Shown here: piece after piece, positions 26,813 to 34,254 of the stretch
Position numbering within the stretch: position 1 is the first letter of the stretch
Layout of the letters: each line of letters begins with the position of its first letter
Assembly: GCF_031450805.1 (NCBI RefSeq)
Contig: NZ_JARTVY010000002.1
Span: forward strand, 992,001 to 1,056,000
From: Caballeronia sp031450805
Lineage (GTDB): Bacteria; Pseudomonadota; Gammaproteobacteria; Burkholderiales; Burkholderiaceae
Length of the DNA stretch: 64,000 nt
Direction: 5' to 3'
Position numbers and translations under genes: made by a program
The notes under the pieces: model-generated
What the model saw: the letters and a program-made list of their open reading frames with translations, nothing else
The model's database searches: none
What the model was told of the DNA's origin: nothing

Positions 26813-27802
26813 ATGGACGCGATTTCCTATCAGCGCGCCGCCGACATCGGCTCGGCGATTCAGGCCGGCAGCCAGCCGGGCACGGCGTTCATCGGCGGCG
26901 GAACGAACCTGCTCGACCTGATGAAGGGCGGCGTCGCGCGGCCCGTGCGGCTCGTCGATATCACGCATATCGGCGGGCTGGATACCATCACGACGCTGCC
27001 CGACGGCGGCCTGCGCATCGGCGCACTGGTGCGCAACAGCGATGCCGCGAATCACACCTGGGTGCGCGAGCGTTATCCGCTGCTGTCGCAGGCGTTTCTC
27101 GCGGGGGCGTCGGCGCAATTGCGCAACATGGCGACGGTCGGCGGCAACCTGATGCAGCGCACGCGCTGCTATTACTTCTACGACACCGCCTTCCCCCAGT
27201 GCAACAAGCGCAATCCCGGCAGCGGCTGCGCGGCGCTCGACGGCCACACGCGCATTCACGCGATTCTCGGCGCGAGCGAGCAATGCATCGCGACGAATCC
27301 GTCGGATATGAGCGTGGCGCTCGCGGCGCTCGATGCCGTGGTACGCGTGAGCGGCCGGGATGGCGAACGCACCATTCCGTTCGCGGAGTTTCATCGGCTG
27401 CCGGGCGACCGGCCCGATCTCGACACGACGCTCCTGCCGGGCGAACTCATCACGTCGGTCGATCTTCCTCCGCCGCTCTTCGCGGCGCATTCGAAGTATC
27501 TGAAGGTGCGTGATCGCGCGAGCTATGCGTTCGCGCTGGTATCGGTCGCGGCGGCGCTGCAGATGGACGGCGACACCGTGAAAAGCGCGCGCATCGCGCT
27601 GGGCGGCGTGGCGCACAAGCCGTGGCGCGCGAGCGCGACGGAAAGCGCGCTCGTCGGCAGGACGCTCGACCGGGGCACGCTGCAAAGCGCCGCCGCGCTG
27701 GCGGTGCAGGGCGCGAAGCCGCGGCGCGACAACGCATTCAAGGTGACGCTCGCGCAGCGGGCGATCGTACGCGCCGTCGAACAGGCCGGAGGTGTCGCAT
27801 GA
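26813..27802 (+). CDS. paoB: Periplasmic aldehyde oxidoreductase, FAD-binding subunit
   Basis: Medium FAD subunit, 329 residues, no signal peptide of its own. It contains the FAD-loop FIGGGTNLLDLMKGG near residue 29, the AQLRNMATVGGNLMQRTRC block and a cysteine-rich loop (CYYFYDT...QCNKRNPGSGCAAL). That loop in E. coli PaoB carries a [4Fe-4S] cluster; four cysteines are present (RC, QC, GC and QC after SE), consistent with this. An AAGGAGG site lies 6 bases before the ATG, 12 bases after paoA. Its stop overlaps the paoC start (ATGA), implying coupled translation. Confidence 0.94.
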   Translation: MDAISYQRAADIGSAIQAGSQPGTAFIGGGTNLLDLMKGGVARPVRLVDITHIGGLDTITTLPDGGLRIGALVRNSDAANHTWVRERYPLLSQAFLAGASAQLRNMATVGGNLMQRTRCYYFYDTAFPQCNKRNPGSGCAALDGHTRIHAILGASEQCIATNPSDMSVALAALDAVVRVSGRDGERTIPFAEFHRLPGDRPDLDTTLLPGELITSVDLPPPLFAAHSKYLKVRDRASYAFALVSVAAALQMDGDTVKSARIALGGVAHKPWRASATESALVGRTLDRGTLQSAAALAVQGAKPRRDNAFKVTLAQRAIVRAVEQAGGVA

Positions 27803-30015
27803 GTGTCATCGGACAACCGCTCGACCGCACCGACGGCGTGCTCAAGGTGACTGGCCAGGCGCGCTATTCGGGCGACAACAGCGAAGCGAAGCTCGCCCAT
27901 GCGGTGCTGATCACGAGCACGGTGGCGAAGGGACGTATCGCATCGATCGATGCGAGCCGCGCGGAGGCGCTGCCCGGCGTGCTCTTCGTGATGACGCACC
28001 GGAACGCGATGCGCCTGCCGAACGGCGGCGTCCCCGATGCGCAGCCGCCCGCCGTGCGCAAGCTCACGCTGCTGCAAACGAACGACGTGCGATACAGCAA
28101 CGAGCCGGTGGCGGTCGTCGTCGCCGATACGCTCGAGCATGCGCGCGGCGCGGCCCGTTTCGTCGATATCCGCTACGAGGCCGCGACGCCCAACGCGGAT
28201 TTCCAGCGCGCGAGAAGCTCGGCGTATCAGCCGGAGAAGATGATGGGCCGCGCGATCACGACGCAGCGCGGCGACGTCGATGCCGGCCTGCGCCAGGGAG
28301 CGTCGCGCTTCGACGCGGTCTACACGACGCCGAACGAGCATCACAATCCGATGGAGCCGCACGCAACGCTCGCACGCTGGGACGGCCCGAAGCTCACGCT
28401 CTACGACTCGACGCAGGGCGTGTCCGGCACGCGGAGCGCGGTGGCCAAATTCTTCGGCATTCCCGATGACGACGTTCGCGTGATCTGCCCGTTCGTCGGC
28501 GGCGGCTTCGGCTGCAAAGGGTCGGCGTGGTCGCATGTCGTGCTCGCGGCGATGGCGTCGAAGCAGACGGGGCGGCCCGTGAAGCTCGTGCTCGACCGGC
28601 CGCAGATGTTCGGGATGGTTGGCAACCGGCCGTTCACCGAGCAGCGCATCCAGGTGAGCGCCCGTCCCGACGGCACGATGACGGGCATGCGGCACGACGT
28701 GATATCGACGACCTCGACGTTCGAGGACTGGACGGAAAGCTCGGCCATCGTCACGCGGATGATGTACGCGGTGCCGAATCAATCGACATCGCACAAGCTC
28801 GTGAAGCTGGATGTCGGCACGCCGACCTTCATGCGCGCGCCGGGCGAGACGAGCGGTTCGTTCGCGCTCGAATCGGCAATGGACGAGATGGCGTATCGGC
28901 TCGGCATGGACCCGCTCGCCTTTCGCATCAGGAATCACGCGAACATGGAGCCGCAGGAGAAAAAGCCGTGGTCGGGCAAGTCGCTGCTGGAGTGCTACCG
29001 GGCGGGCGCCGACAAGTTCGGCTGGAGCAGGCGGAGCGCCGCGCCGCGTTCGATGCGCGAAGGCAACACGCTCATCGGCTGGGGCGTGGCGACGGCGACG
29101 TATCCGGCCAATCGCAGCGAGGCGTCGGCGATCGCGCGCATCCTGCCCGACGGCACGGCGGTGGTCGCTTCCGGCACGCAGGATCTCGGCACCGGCACCT
29201 ACACGATCATGACGCAGGTCGCCGCGGACGCGCTCGGCTTTCCGCTCGATTACGTACGTTTCGCGCTCGGCGATTCGTCGCTGCCGAAAGCGCCGGTGTC
29301 GGGGGGATCGCAGTCGGCGGCGAGCGTGTCGCCGGCGGTGCAGGCAGCGTCGAAACAGGCGCGCGAGCAGCTCATCGCAATGGCGATCGCCGATCGGGGA
29401 TCGCCCGTCGCGGGCCTCGCGCGCGAGGACGTGACCGTGAGCAACGGCTGGGTCGTGAGCCTGTCGGCGCCCGAGAAGCGCGATCCGGCCGCGGCGGTCA
29501 TCGCCCGCAACGGCGGCAGGCCCATCGAGGCGGTCGCCACCACGCGCCCCGGCGACGAGAAGAAGCAGTACTCGTTTCATTCGTTCGGCGCGGTCTTCGC
29601 GGAAGTGCATGTCGATGCCGACCTCGGCACGATCCGCGTGCCGCGCATCGTCGGCGTGTACGACGTGGGGACGCTCATCAACGAAAAGACGGCGCATAGC
29701 CAGTTGATGGGCGGCATCGTGTGGGGCGTCGGCTCGGCGCTTCTGGAAAAGAGCGATCTCGACGTGCGTTACGGGCGTTACACCAACGCGAATCTCGCGG
29801 AGTATCACGTGCCGGTGAACGCGGATATCGGCTCGCTCGACATTGCGTTCGTCGGGCAGCCGGACCCGCATATCAATCCGCTCGGGGCGCGCGGGATCGG
29901 CGAAATCGGCATCACCGGGGTGGCGGGGGCGCTGGCGAATGCGGTGTTCCACGCGACGGGTGTGCGGGTGCGCGATCTGCCGGTCACGCTCGACAAGGTG
30001 ATGGGAGCAGGCTGA
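27799..30015 (+). CDS. paoC: Periplasmic aldehyde oxidoreductase, molybdenum-binding subunit
   Basis: Large catalytic subunit of 738 residues carrying molybdopterin cytosine dinucleotide. Motifs include GQARYSGDNSEAK at the start, PNEHHNPMEPHATLARW, CPFVGGGFGCKGSAW, MRAPGETSGSFALESAMDE and the active-site glutamate near residue 702 in GARGIGEIGITGVAG. It oxidises aldehydes to acids by water-derived hydroxylation in this family, passing electrons to the two Fe-S clusters and FAD. No signal peptide, consistent with piggy-back Tat export. A MocA-like nucleotidyltransferase follows 219 bases downstream. No paoD-type XdhC insertion factor is adjacent. Confidence 0.95.
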   Translation: MSVIGQPLDRTDGVLKVTGQARYSGDNSEAKLAHAVLITSTVAKGRIASIDASRAEALPGVLFVMTHRNAMRLPNGGVPDAQPPAVRKLTLLQTNDVRYSNEPVAVVVADTLEHARGAARFVDIRYEAATPNADFQRARSSAYQPEKMMGRAITTQRGDVDAGLRQGASRFDAVYTTPNEHHNPMEPHATLARWDGPKLTLYDSTQGVSGTRSAVAKFFGIPDDDVRVICPFVGGGFGCKGSAWSHVVLAAMASKQTGRPVKLVLDRPQMFGMVGNRPFTEQRIQVSARPDGTMTGMRHDVISTTSTFEDWTESSAIVTRMMYAVPNQSTSHKLVKLDVGTPTFMRAPGETSGSFALESAMDEMAYRLGMDPLAFRIRNHANMEPQEKKPWSGKSLLECYRAGADKFGWSRRSAAPRSMREGNTLIGWGVATATYPANRSEASAIARILPDGTAVVASGTQDLGTGTYTIMTQVAADALGFPLDYVRFALGDSSLPKAPVSGGSQSAASVSPAVQAASKQAREQLIAMAIADRGSPVAGLAREDVTVSNGWVVSLSAPEKRDPAAAVIARNGGRPIEAVATTRPGDEKKQYSFHSFGAVFAEVHVDADLGTIRVPRIVGVYDVGTLINEKTAHSQLMGGIVWGVGSALLEKSDLDVRYGRYTNANLAEYHVPVNADIGSLDIAFVGQPDPHINPLGARGIGEIGITGVAGALANAVFHATGVRVRDLPVTLDKVMGAG

Positions 30016-30234
30016 AGGCGGACGCGGCATTCGCGAAGGCGGTCGGTCTCGCGACGGCGTGCGTTGGCTGTTGGGCGAGCGTGGTTGTTCGGCGGTCGCT
30101 TTGGTCGGCTGGCATGGGCGCGCACGTGCAGGATTCGCCACGGCACGCGCACGATGGATGGCCAGCGCCGCCCCGCTTGCCGCCGCCTCCGACGCGCTGC
30201 ACAATCGGCTTCCTTTCTCACCATGGGCAGCACG

Positions 30235-30816
30235 ATGACCTATTCGTCGAACGCGACCGGCCTTCTGCTGGCGGCCGGCCTCGGCACGCGCTTCGATCCG
30301 TCGGGCGCGCGGAACAAGCTGCTGGCCCCGCTGCCGGACGGCGCGCCGGTCGTCCTGCAGTCGGCGCGGCGGCTCCTTTCCGTGACGGCGGAAGTCGTCG
30401 CGGTCGTGCGGCCGGGCGCGGAAAAGCTCGCCCGCGTGCTGAGCGACGCCGGCTGCAATGTCGTCGTGAGCGAGGACGCGGAACGCGGCATGGGCGCGAC
30501 GCTCGCCGCCGCGGTGCGCGCAACGTCCAATTGCAGCGGATGGATCGTCGCGCTCGGCGACATGCCGTGGATTGAGCCCGCGACGATCGAAGCGGTCGCG
30601 CGTTCCCTCGACGCCGGCGCGGAACTTGTCGCGCCGTGCTATCGCGGCACGCGCGGGCATCCGGTCGGGTTCGGCGGCGCGCATCGCGATGCCCTCGCCT
30701 CGCTCGACGGCGACGCCGGCGCGCGCGGCATCCTGGCCCGCGCGACGCCGCTCGTCATCGATGTCGACGATCCGAACGTGCTGCGCGACGTCGACCGACC
30801 GAGCGACTTGCAGTAA
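30235..30816 (+). CDS. MocA-like molybdenum cofactor nucleotidyltransferase family protein
   Basis: NTP transferase of 193 residues. The N-terminal LLLAAGLGTRFDPSGARNKLL is the nucleotide-binding loop and GWIVALGDMPWIEPATIEAV the metal-binding LGDMP motif typical of MocA/MobA proteins. RGTRGHPVGFGGAHRDAL matches the substrate loop of the CTP-using MocA group. Placed behind paoABC, it probably makes the cytosine-dinucleotide form of molybdopterin that PaoC needs. ATG 30223 is an in-frame alternative four codons earlier; neither start has a strong ribosome site. The CTP specificity is inferred from context. Confidence 0.82.
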   Translation: MTYSSNATGLLLAAGLGTRFDPSGARNKLLAPLPDGAPVVLQSARRLLSVTAEVVAVVRPGAEKLARVLSDAGCNVVVSEDAERGMGATLAAAVRATSNCSGWIVALGDMPWIEPATIEAVARSLDAGAELVAPCYRGTRGHPVGFGGAHRDALASLDGDAGARGILARATPLVIDVDDPNVLRDVDRPSDLQ

Positions 30817-30839
30817 AGGGCACGACCATCCCAAAAAAG

Positions 30840-30869
30840 TTGCCTCGAAGCAGGAGCCATCGCTAGAAT
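30840..30869 (+). promoter_or_regulatory. Candidate sigma-70 promoter of the UdgX-family gene
   Basis: TTGCCT at 30840-30845 and TAGAAT at 30864-30869 are separated by 18 bases, a reasonable -35/-10 pair. The -10 box touches the left end of a LexA box, so repressor binding would cover the transcription start. Chosen by eye; no start site data. Confidence 0.5.
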
Positions 30870-30888
30870 ACTGTATGGATATACAGTA
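30869..30888. promoter_or_regulatory. LexA (SOS) box
   Basis: A perfect CTGT-N8-ACAG element at 30871-30886, extended by matching TA on both sides, so the outer six bases of each half (TACTGT/ACAGTA) are exact reverse complements. This is the consensus of gamma- and beta-proteobacterial LexA operators. It ends 30 bases before the ATG of the DUF4130-UdgX gene and overlaps the predicted -10 box, the expected layout for an SOS-repressed promoter. Confidence 0.85.
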
Positions 30889-30918
30889 CTTTTCAGCCTT
30901 TTCTGGTTCCGGTTTCCG

Positions 30919-32439
30919 ATGAAAAGCGTCATTCTCGACCCATCGTTCGCTGCATGGCGCACCGTCGCGCGTTCCCTCGTCACGGAAGGCGTGCCGCCGC
31001 AAGACGTGCTCTGGCGCGAGTCCGCCGCGTCGGCCACGGTGTTCGGCACCATCGCCGCACCCTGCGGCCCGGCGGACCCGAACGCGCCGAAGCCGGTGAA
31101 AATCGCCCGCGAGTTTCTGACCATGCTGGAGACGGCTGCGTGCTACCGCGCGCCGGATCGCTGGCCGTTTCTCTACAAGGTGCTGTGGCGCTGGACGCAG
31201 GGCGATCGCGCGGTCGCGTCGGCTGAAGATGCGGACGGGCATCGGCTGCATCGGATGATCGAGGCGGTGCAGGCCGAGGAAGGCAAGATGCGCAAGACGT
31301 TGCGCTTCCGGCACCGGGATGCGTCGCTCGGGCCGCCGGAGTTCATTAGCTGGTGCGAGCCGGTGCATGACCTGCTGGAACACGCCGCCATGCATTTCGC
31401 CACGCGCATGGGCAGCGCCACGTGGATGATCGCCACGCCCCACGGCGCGGCGTTCTGGGACGGTGCGCTGCTGCGCGTGGACCGCACGAGCGAGCCGGAG
31501 GAAAAGCCAATGGATTTCGGCGTGAGCGCCGATTCCATGAGCGGCGAGGCGGTCAGCGGCGACGCCATCGAGGCGTTGTGGCTCGCGTATTACGAGAGCA
31601 CGTTCGCGCCGGCGCAGGAAAACGCCGCGGAAATGGCGTCGCACATGCCGGTGCGTTACTGGAAGAGCCCGCCGAACGAGCGCGCCGATCCGGCGCTCAT
31701 TGCCCGCGCGGACCCGTACACGCGGCGCGACAGCCATCCGCGCAACGTGCCGGACGACATGGAAGTCGCGCTCAATACGGATCTCGAGCCGCTCAAGGGC
31801 ACGTCGCTGAAGGAGCCGCCGTCGCTCGACGCGTGCAAGCGCTGCTCGCTCTGGCGCAACGCCACGCAGGCGGTGCCGGGCGCGGGCCCGGCCGGTGCGC
31901 GCGTGATGCTGGTCGGCGAGCAGCCGGGCGATCAGGAGGATCGCGAGGGCAAGCCGTTCGTCGGCGCGGCGGGCAAGCTGCTCGACGAGGCCATCCGCGA
32001 GGCGCAACTGACGCGCGAATCGCTGTATCTGACGAACGCGGTGAAGCACTTCAAGTGGGACGAACACGGCGAGCAAGGCGGCGAAGGCAAGGAACGCCTG
32101 CTCGTGACGCCGTCGCAGCGCGAGCGGGAGGCGTGCCGCTACTGGCTCGACGAAGAACTGGCGCGCATTGCGCCGAAGGTGGTCGTCGCGCTCGGGGCAA
32201 CGGCGCTCAAGGCGCTGACGGGGCATCGCACGGCGTTGTCGGAGTATCTCGGCAAGACGATCGAGCACAAGGGGCGCATCGTCGTGCCGACCTATCATCC
32301 GTCGTATCTGCTGCGCCTCATCGACGACAAAGTGCGCGAGGAAGTGTTCGGGACGATCGTCGAGGCGCTCGTGTTCGCGCAGCAAATCGCCGACGGCACC
32401 GCGACCGTGCGAACGCCCGTGAAGGACCGCACCCGCTGA
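30919..32439 (+). CDS. DUF4130-UdgX fusion, uracil-DNA glycosylase superfamily protein with altered KRRIH loop
   Basis: The 506 residues form two domains. About 1-255 is the DUF4130/TIGR03915 putative DNA-metabolism domain (KIAREFLTMLETAACYRAP, LYKVLWRWTQGD). About 300-490 is a UdgX-type uracil-DNA glycosylase domain: four-cysteine-cluster candidates beginning DACKRCSLWRNA, motif A GEQPGDQEDREGKPFVGAAG, LTNAVKHFKW and motif B VPTYHPSYLLRL. In characterised UdgX the loop before TPS reads KRRIH, and the histidine becomes covalently joined to the abasic sugar. Here the same place reads KERLLV (residues 391-396), so the histidine position is Leu395. A LexA box lies 30 bases upstream. It probably binds or repairs damaged DNA, but the classical covalent mechanism appears lost. 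Confidence 0.88.
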   Translation: MKSVILDPSFAAWRTVARSLVTEGVPPQDVLWRESAASATVFGTIAAPCGPADPNAPKPVKIAREFLTMLETAACYRAPDRWPFLYKVLWRWTQGDRAVASAEDADGHRLHRMIEAVQAEEGKMRKTLRFRHRDASLGPPEFISWCEPVHDLLEHAAMHFATRMGSATWMIATPHGAAFWDGALLRVDRTSEPEEKPMDFGVSADSMSGEAVSGDAIEALWLAYYESTFAPAQENAAEMASHMPVRYWKSPPNERADPALIARADPYTRRDSHPRNVPDDMEVALNTDLEPLKGTSLKEPPSLDACKRCSLWRNATQAVPGAGPAGARVMLVGEQPGDQEDREGKPFVGAAGKLLDEAIREAQLTRESLYLTNAVKHFKWDEHGEQGGEGKERLLVTPSQREREACRYWLDEELARIAPKVVVALGATALKALTGHRTALSEYLGKTIEHKGRIVVPTYHPSYLLRLIDDKVREEVFGTIVEALVFAQQIADGTATVRTPVKDRTR

Positions 32440-32568
32440 CGGACGCGCTGGCAAATGCAACAGCCCGCAACAGGAAGAAACAAAACGAAAGCAACGTCAA
32501 CGATCGTGTAAGCCGTGCGTTGAACCGATGTCGCGCTTGTTTGCGCTTATTCGTTGAGACGACACCAC

Positions 32569-33063
32569 ATGGCCGCTCTGCCGCTCGAAGCTCTTCGCCA
32601 GCAACATTCCCTGACTGCGCTCGTGCCGAAATCGGCGGGGCAACTGCATAGCGAACGCGAGCGGCTGATTGCGCGCGCCGGCTTGCTGCTGAAGGCGACT
32701 ATCGCGCTGGCGCTCGTGGGCGCGGCCTTCGTCGCGGGATTGCCGTTTTCGCCGGTGCCGCACGAATACAGCTTCGGCCTGCAGGAAGTGCTGGGCGTCG
32801 CGGTGTTCGCGTCGTGCCTGTTCCTGCTGCACGAGCGCGCCGAACTGACGCTCGCGCTCTACGACTACGAGCCGGTCGAGCAGACCACGCAGGGCGAATT
32901 GCGCGCGTTGCTGCATCGGGTGCCCGAAGGCGCGTCGTATCAGCAGGCGCTCGCCGCCGACAACCGCACCTTCGTGACCGGTGAAGTCGACGGCATCCGC
33001 CGTCGCGCGGAAGCGTTCACGCCGAAAGCGCTGCCCGCCGAAGACGGCAATCCGGAAACCTGA
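32569..33063 (+). CDS. Two-helix membrane protein of unknown function
   Basis: The 164 residues start with a basic amphipathic region, then hydrophobic segments near 45-62 (LKATIALALVGAAFVAGLPF) and 73-90 (VLGVAVFASCLFLLHERA). A cytosolic or periplasmic tail of about 75 residues contains YDYEPVEQTTQGELRALL. It is followed by a terminator hairpin. ATG 32569 is preferred over an ATG five codons earlier because GAGACG lies at a suitable distance. No family was recognised. It is separate from the UdgX gene by 129 bases and may or may not share its SOS control. Confidence 0.68.
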   Translation: MAALPLEALRQQHSLTALVPKSAGQLHSERERLIARAGLLLKATIALALVGAAFVAGLPFSPVPHEYSFGLQEVLGVAVFASCLFLLHERAELTLALYDYEPVEQTTQGELRALLHRVPEGASYQQALAADNRTFVTGEVDGIRRRAEAFTPKALPAEDGNPET

Positions 33064-33089
33064 GCCGCAGCCGTTTCGCCGGCGTCGAG

Positions 33090-33128
33090 AACCGCCGCTC
33101 CTGATCGCGCAGGGCGGCGGTTTTCTTT
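33090..33128 (+). terminator. Rho-independent terminator
   Basis: Arms AACCGCCGC (33090-33098) and GCGGCGGTT (33114-33122) pair perfectly. An inner CCTG/CAGG pair extends the stem, and TTTTCTTTT follows directly. It lies about 27 bases past the stop of the two-helix membrane protein, closing that transcript. Confidence 0.85.
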
Positions 33129-33282
33129 TGAGGGCGCGCGGACGGCGAACCGTCTTGACGATCCTTTGTCCGCCGCCTTCAATACGGACATCCGGAACCC
33201 TCTTCGATAGGCATGGCGCGTGCTGAAACTTATGCCTCCGATCCGCCCGAGACACGAGGCCACGCCAATTGCAGGAGTCAGG

Positions 33283-33897
33283 ATGCGAGCCAATCCCTTT
33301 TCGAAGTTTGCCGATGCGCTGTCCCCGGACCTGTCGCTCGCCCCGGCGCTGATCCCCGATTCGCCGTCCGCGCCCCCTTCCGCGCCTTCCGATGACGCGC
33401 TCACCGATGCCCAGTACGACGAGCTGGTGGCGTTTCACGGCATCGAACGGGAGCGGCTGGTGCTGATTCATCCCGGCAGCCATCACGCTGCGCCCGCGTG
33501 GGCTGCGGAGCAATATGCCGATGTCGCCGACCAGCTCGCCGCCGACGGCTGGCAGATTGCGATCATCGGCGACGCGCCCGATCCCGAGCGCACCGCAGGC
33601 GTGCTCGGCGCGATGCAGACCGCCGCGCTTTTTCTGGCCGGCGCGGTCGCGCCGCGCACGCTGCCGCGCCTGATCGCGGATGCGCAGCTCCTGCTTTCCG
33701 ACGACGCGCAGGCGCCCTCGCCCGTCGCCGTGGCGCGCGCGCTCGGCACGCCGCATATCGTGCTGAACGAACATCCGCGCGGCACCGCGACCGACGCGAT
33801 CGCGCGCCGCGCCCGCGCCGAGTTGTCCGATGTCGAGCACGCGCACCCCGGCCAGCCGTTCACGCTGCACATGCCGGCGTCACACGATGCGTTCTGA
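33283..33897 (+). CDS. Short GT9/heptosyltransferase-like protein
   Basis: The 204 residues resemble only the C-terminal nucleotide-sugar-binding half of GT9 glycosyltransferases. RLVLIHPGSHHAAPAWAAEQ and YADVADQLAADGWQIAIIGD correspond to the donor-domain start. LPRLIADAQLLLSDDAQAPS sits where heptosyltransferases have I-x-x-DTGP-H and lacks that motif. AVARALGTPHIVLNEH follows. About 50 Pro/Ser/Asp-rich residues precede the domain. AGGAG is well placed before ATG 33283. With no acceptor half and altered donor motif it is unlikely to be a normal transferase; a regulatory or derived role is more likely. The next gene starts 20 bases downstream. Confidence 0.65.
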   Translation: MRANPFSKFADALSPDLSLAPALIPDSPSAPPSAPSDDALTDAQYDELVAFHGIERERLVLIHPGSHHAAPAWAAEQYADVADQLAADGWQIAIIGDAPDPERTAGVLGAMQTAALFLAGAVAPRTLPRLIADAQLLLSDDAQAPSPVAVARALGTPHIVLNEHPRGTATDAIARRARAELSDVEHAHPGQPFTLHMPASHDAF

Positions 33898-33916
33898 CTT
33901 TCTTTCCGGAGCCACG

Positions 33917-34078
33917 ATGAGATTCGACCTGCAGACCAGTCCCGTCCCCGATCCGATCGCGGACCCGAACCGCGATCCGGAAGCCGATCCGCTCACGCCG
34001 CCGTCGCCGGGGCATCGTCCGGACGAGCCGCAGCATCCGGAAGCGCCGCCGGACAAGGACCCCATCGTCCGTTTCTGA
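33917..34078 (+). CDS. Small Pro/Asp-rich hypothetical protein, 53 residues
   Basis: Highly biased composition: short repeats of Asp-Pro spaced along the chain (PDPIADPNRDPEADP), then a Pro/His/Asp tail ending PIVRF. CCGGAG sits 8 bases before ATG 33917, so translation is plausible. It lies 20 bases after the GT9-like gene in the same operon. It is probably intrinsically disordered. No function is known. Confidence 0.55.
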   Translation: MRFDLQTSPVPDPIADPNRDPEADPLTPPSPGHRPDEPQHPEAPPDKDPIVRF

Positions 34079-34254
34079 GCCGCCCCGCCCGCCTGCCCGC
34101 GTCACATCGGGTATTCCCCGCCTCAATCCCGCCTGCCTCGCGCCGTAAAGCAGCCATGCGGCGGCGCACGCCGTCGCATCGTCGATACACACACAAGACA
34201 ACGTGACATACAAACGTGACGTCAACGTAACGTAACGGAAGAGCGGGCGCACAC

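Noticed and set aside
27523..32460. A 1645-codon open frame on the minus strand opposite paoBC, mocA-like and udgX genes
   Set aside because: It is arginine/histidine-rich with no recognisable domain and lies antisense to several well-supported genes. Long antisense frames are common in high-GC3 DNA.
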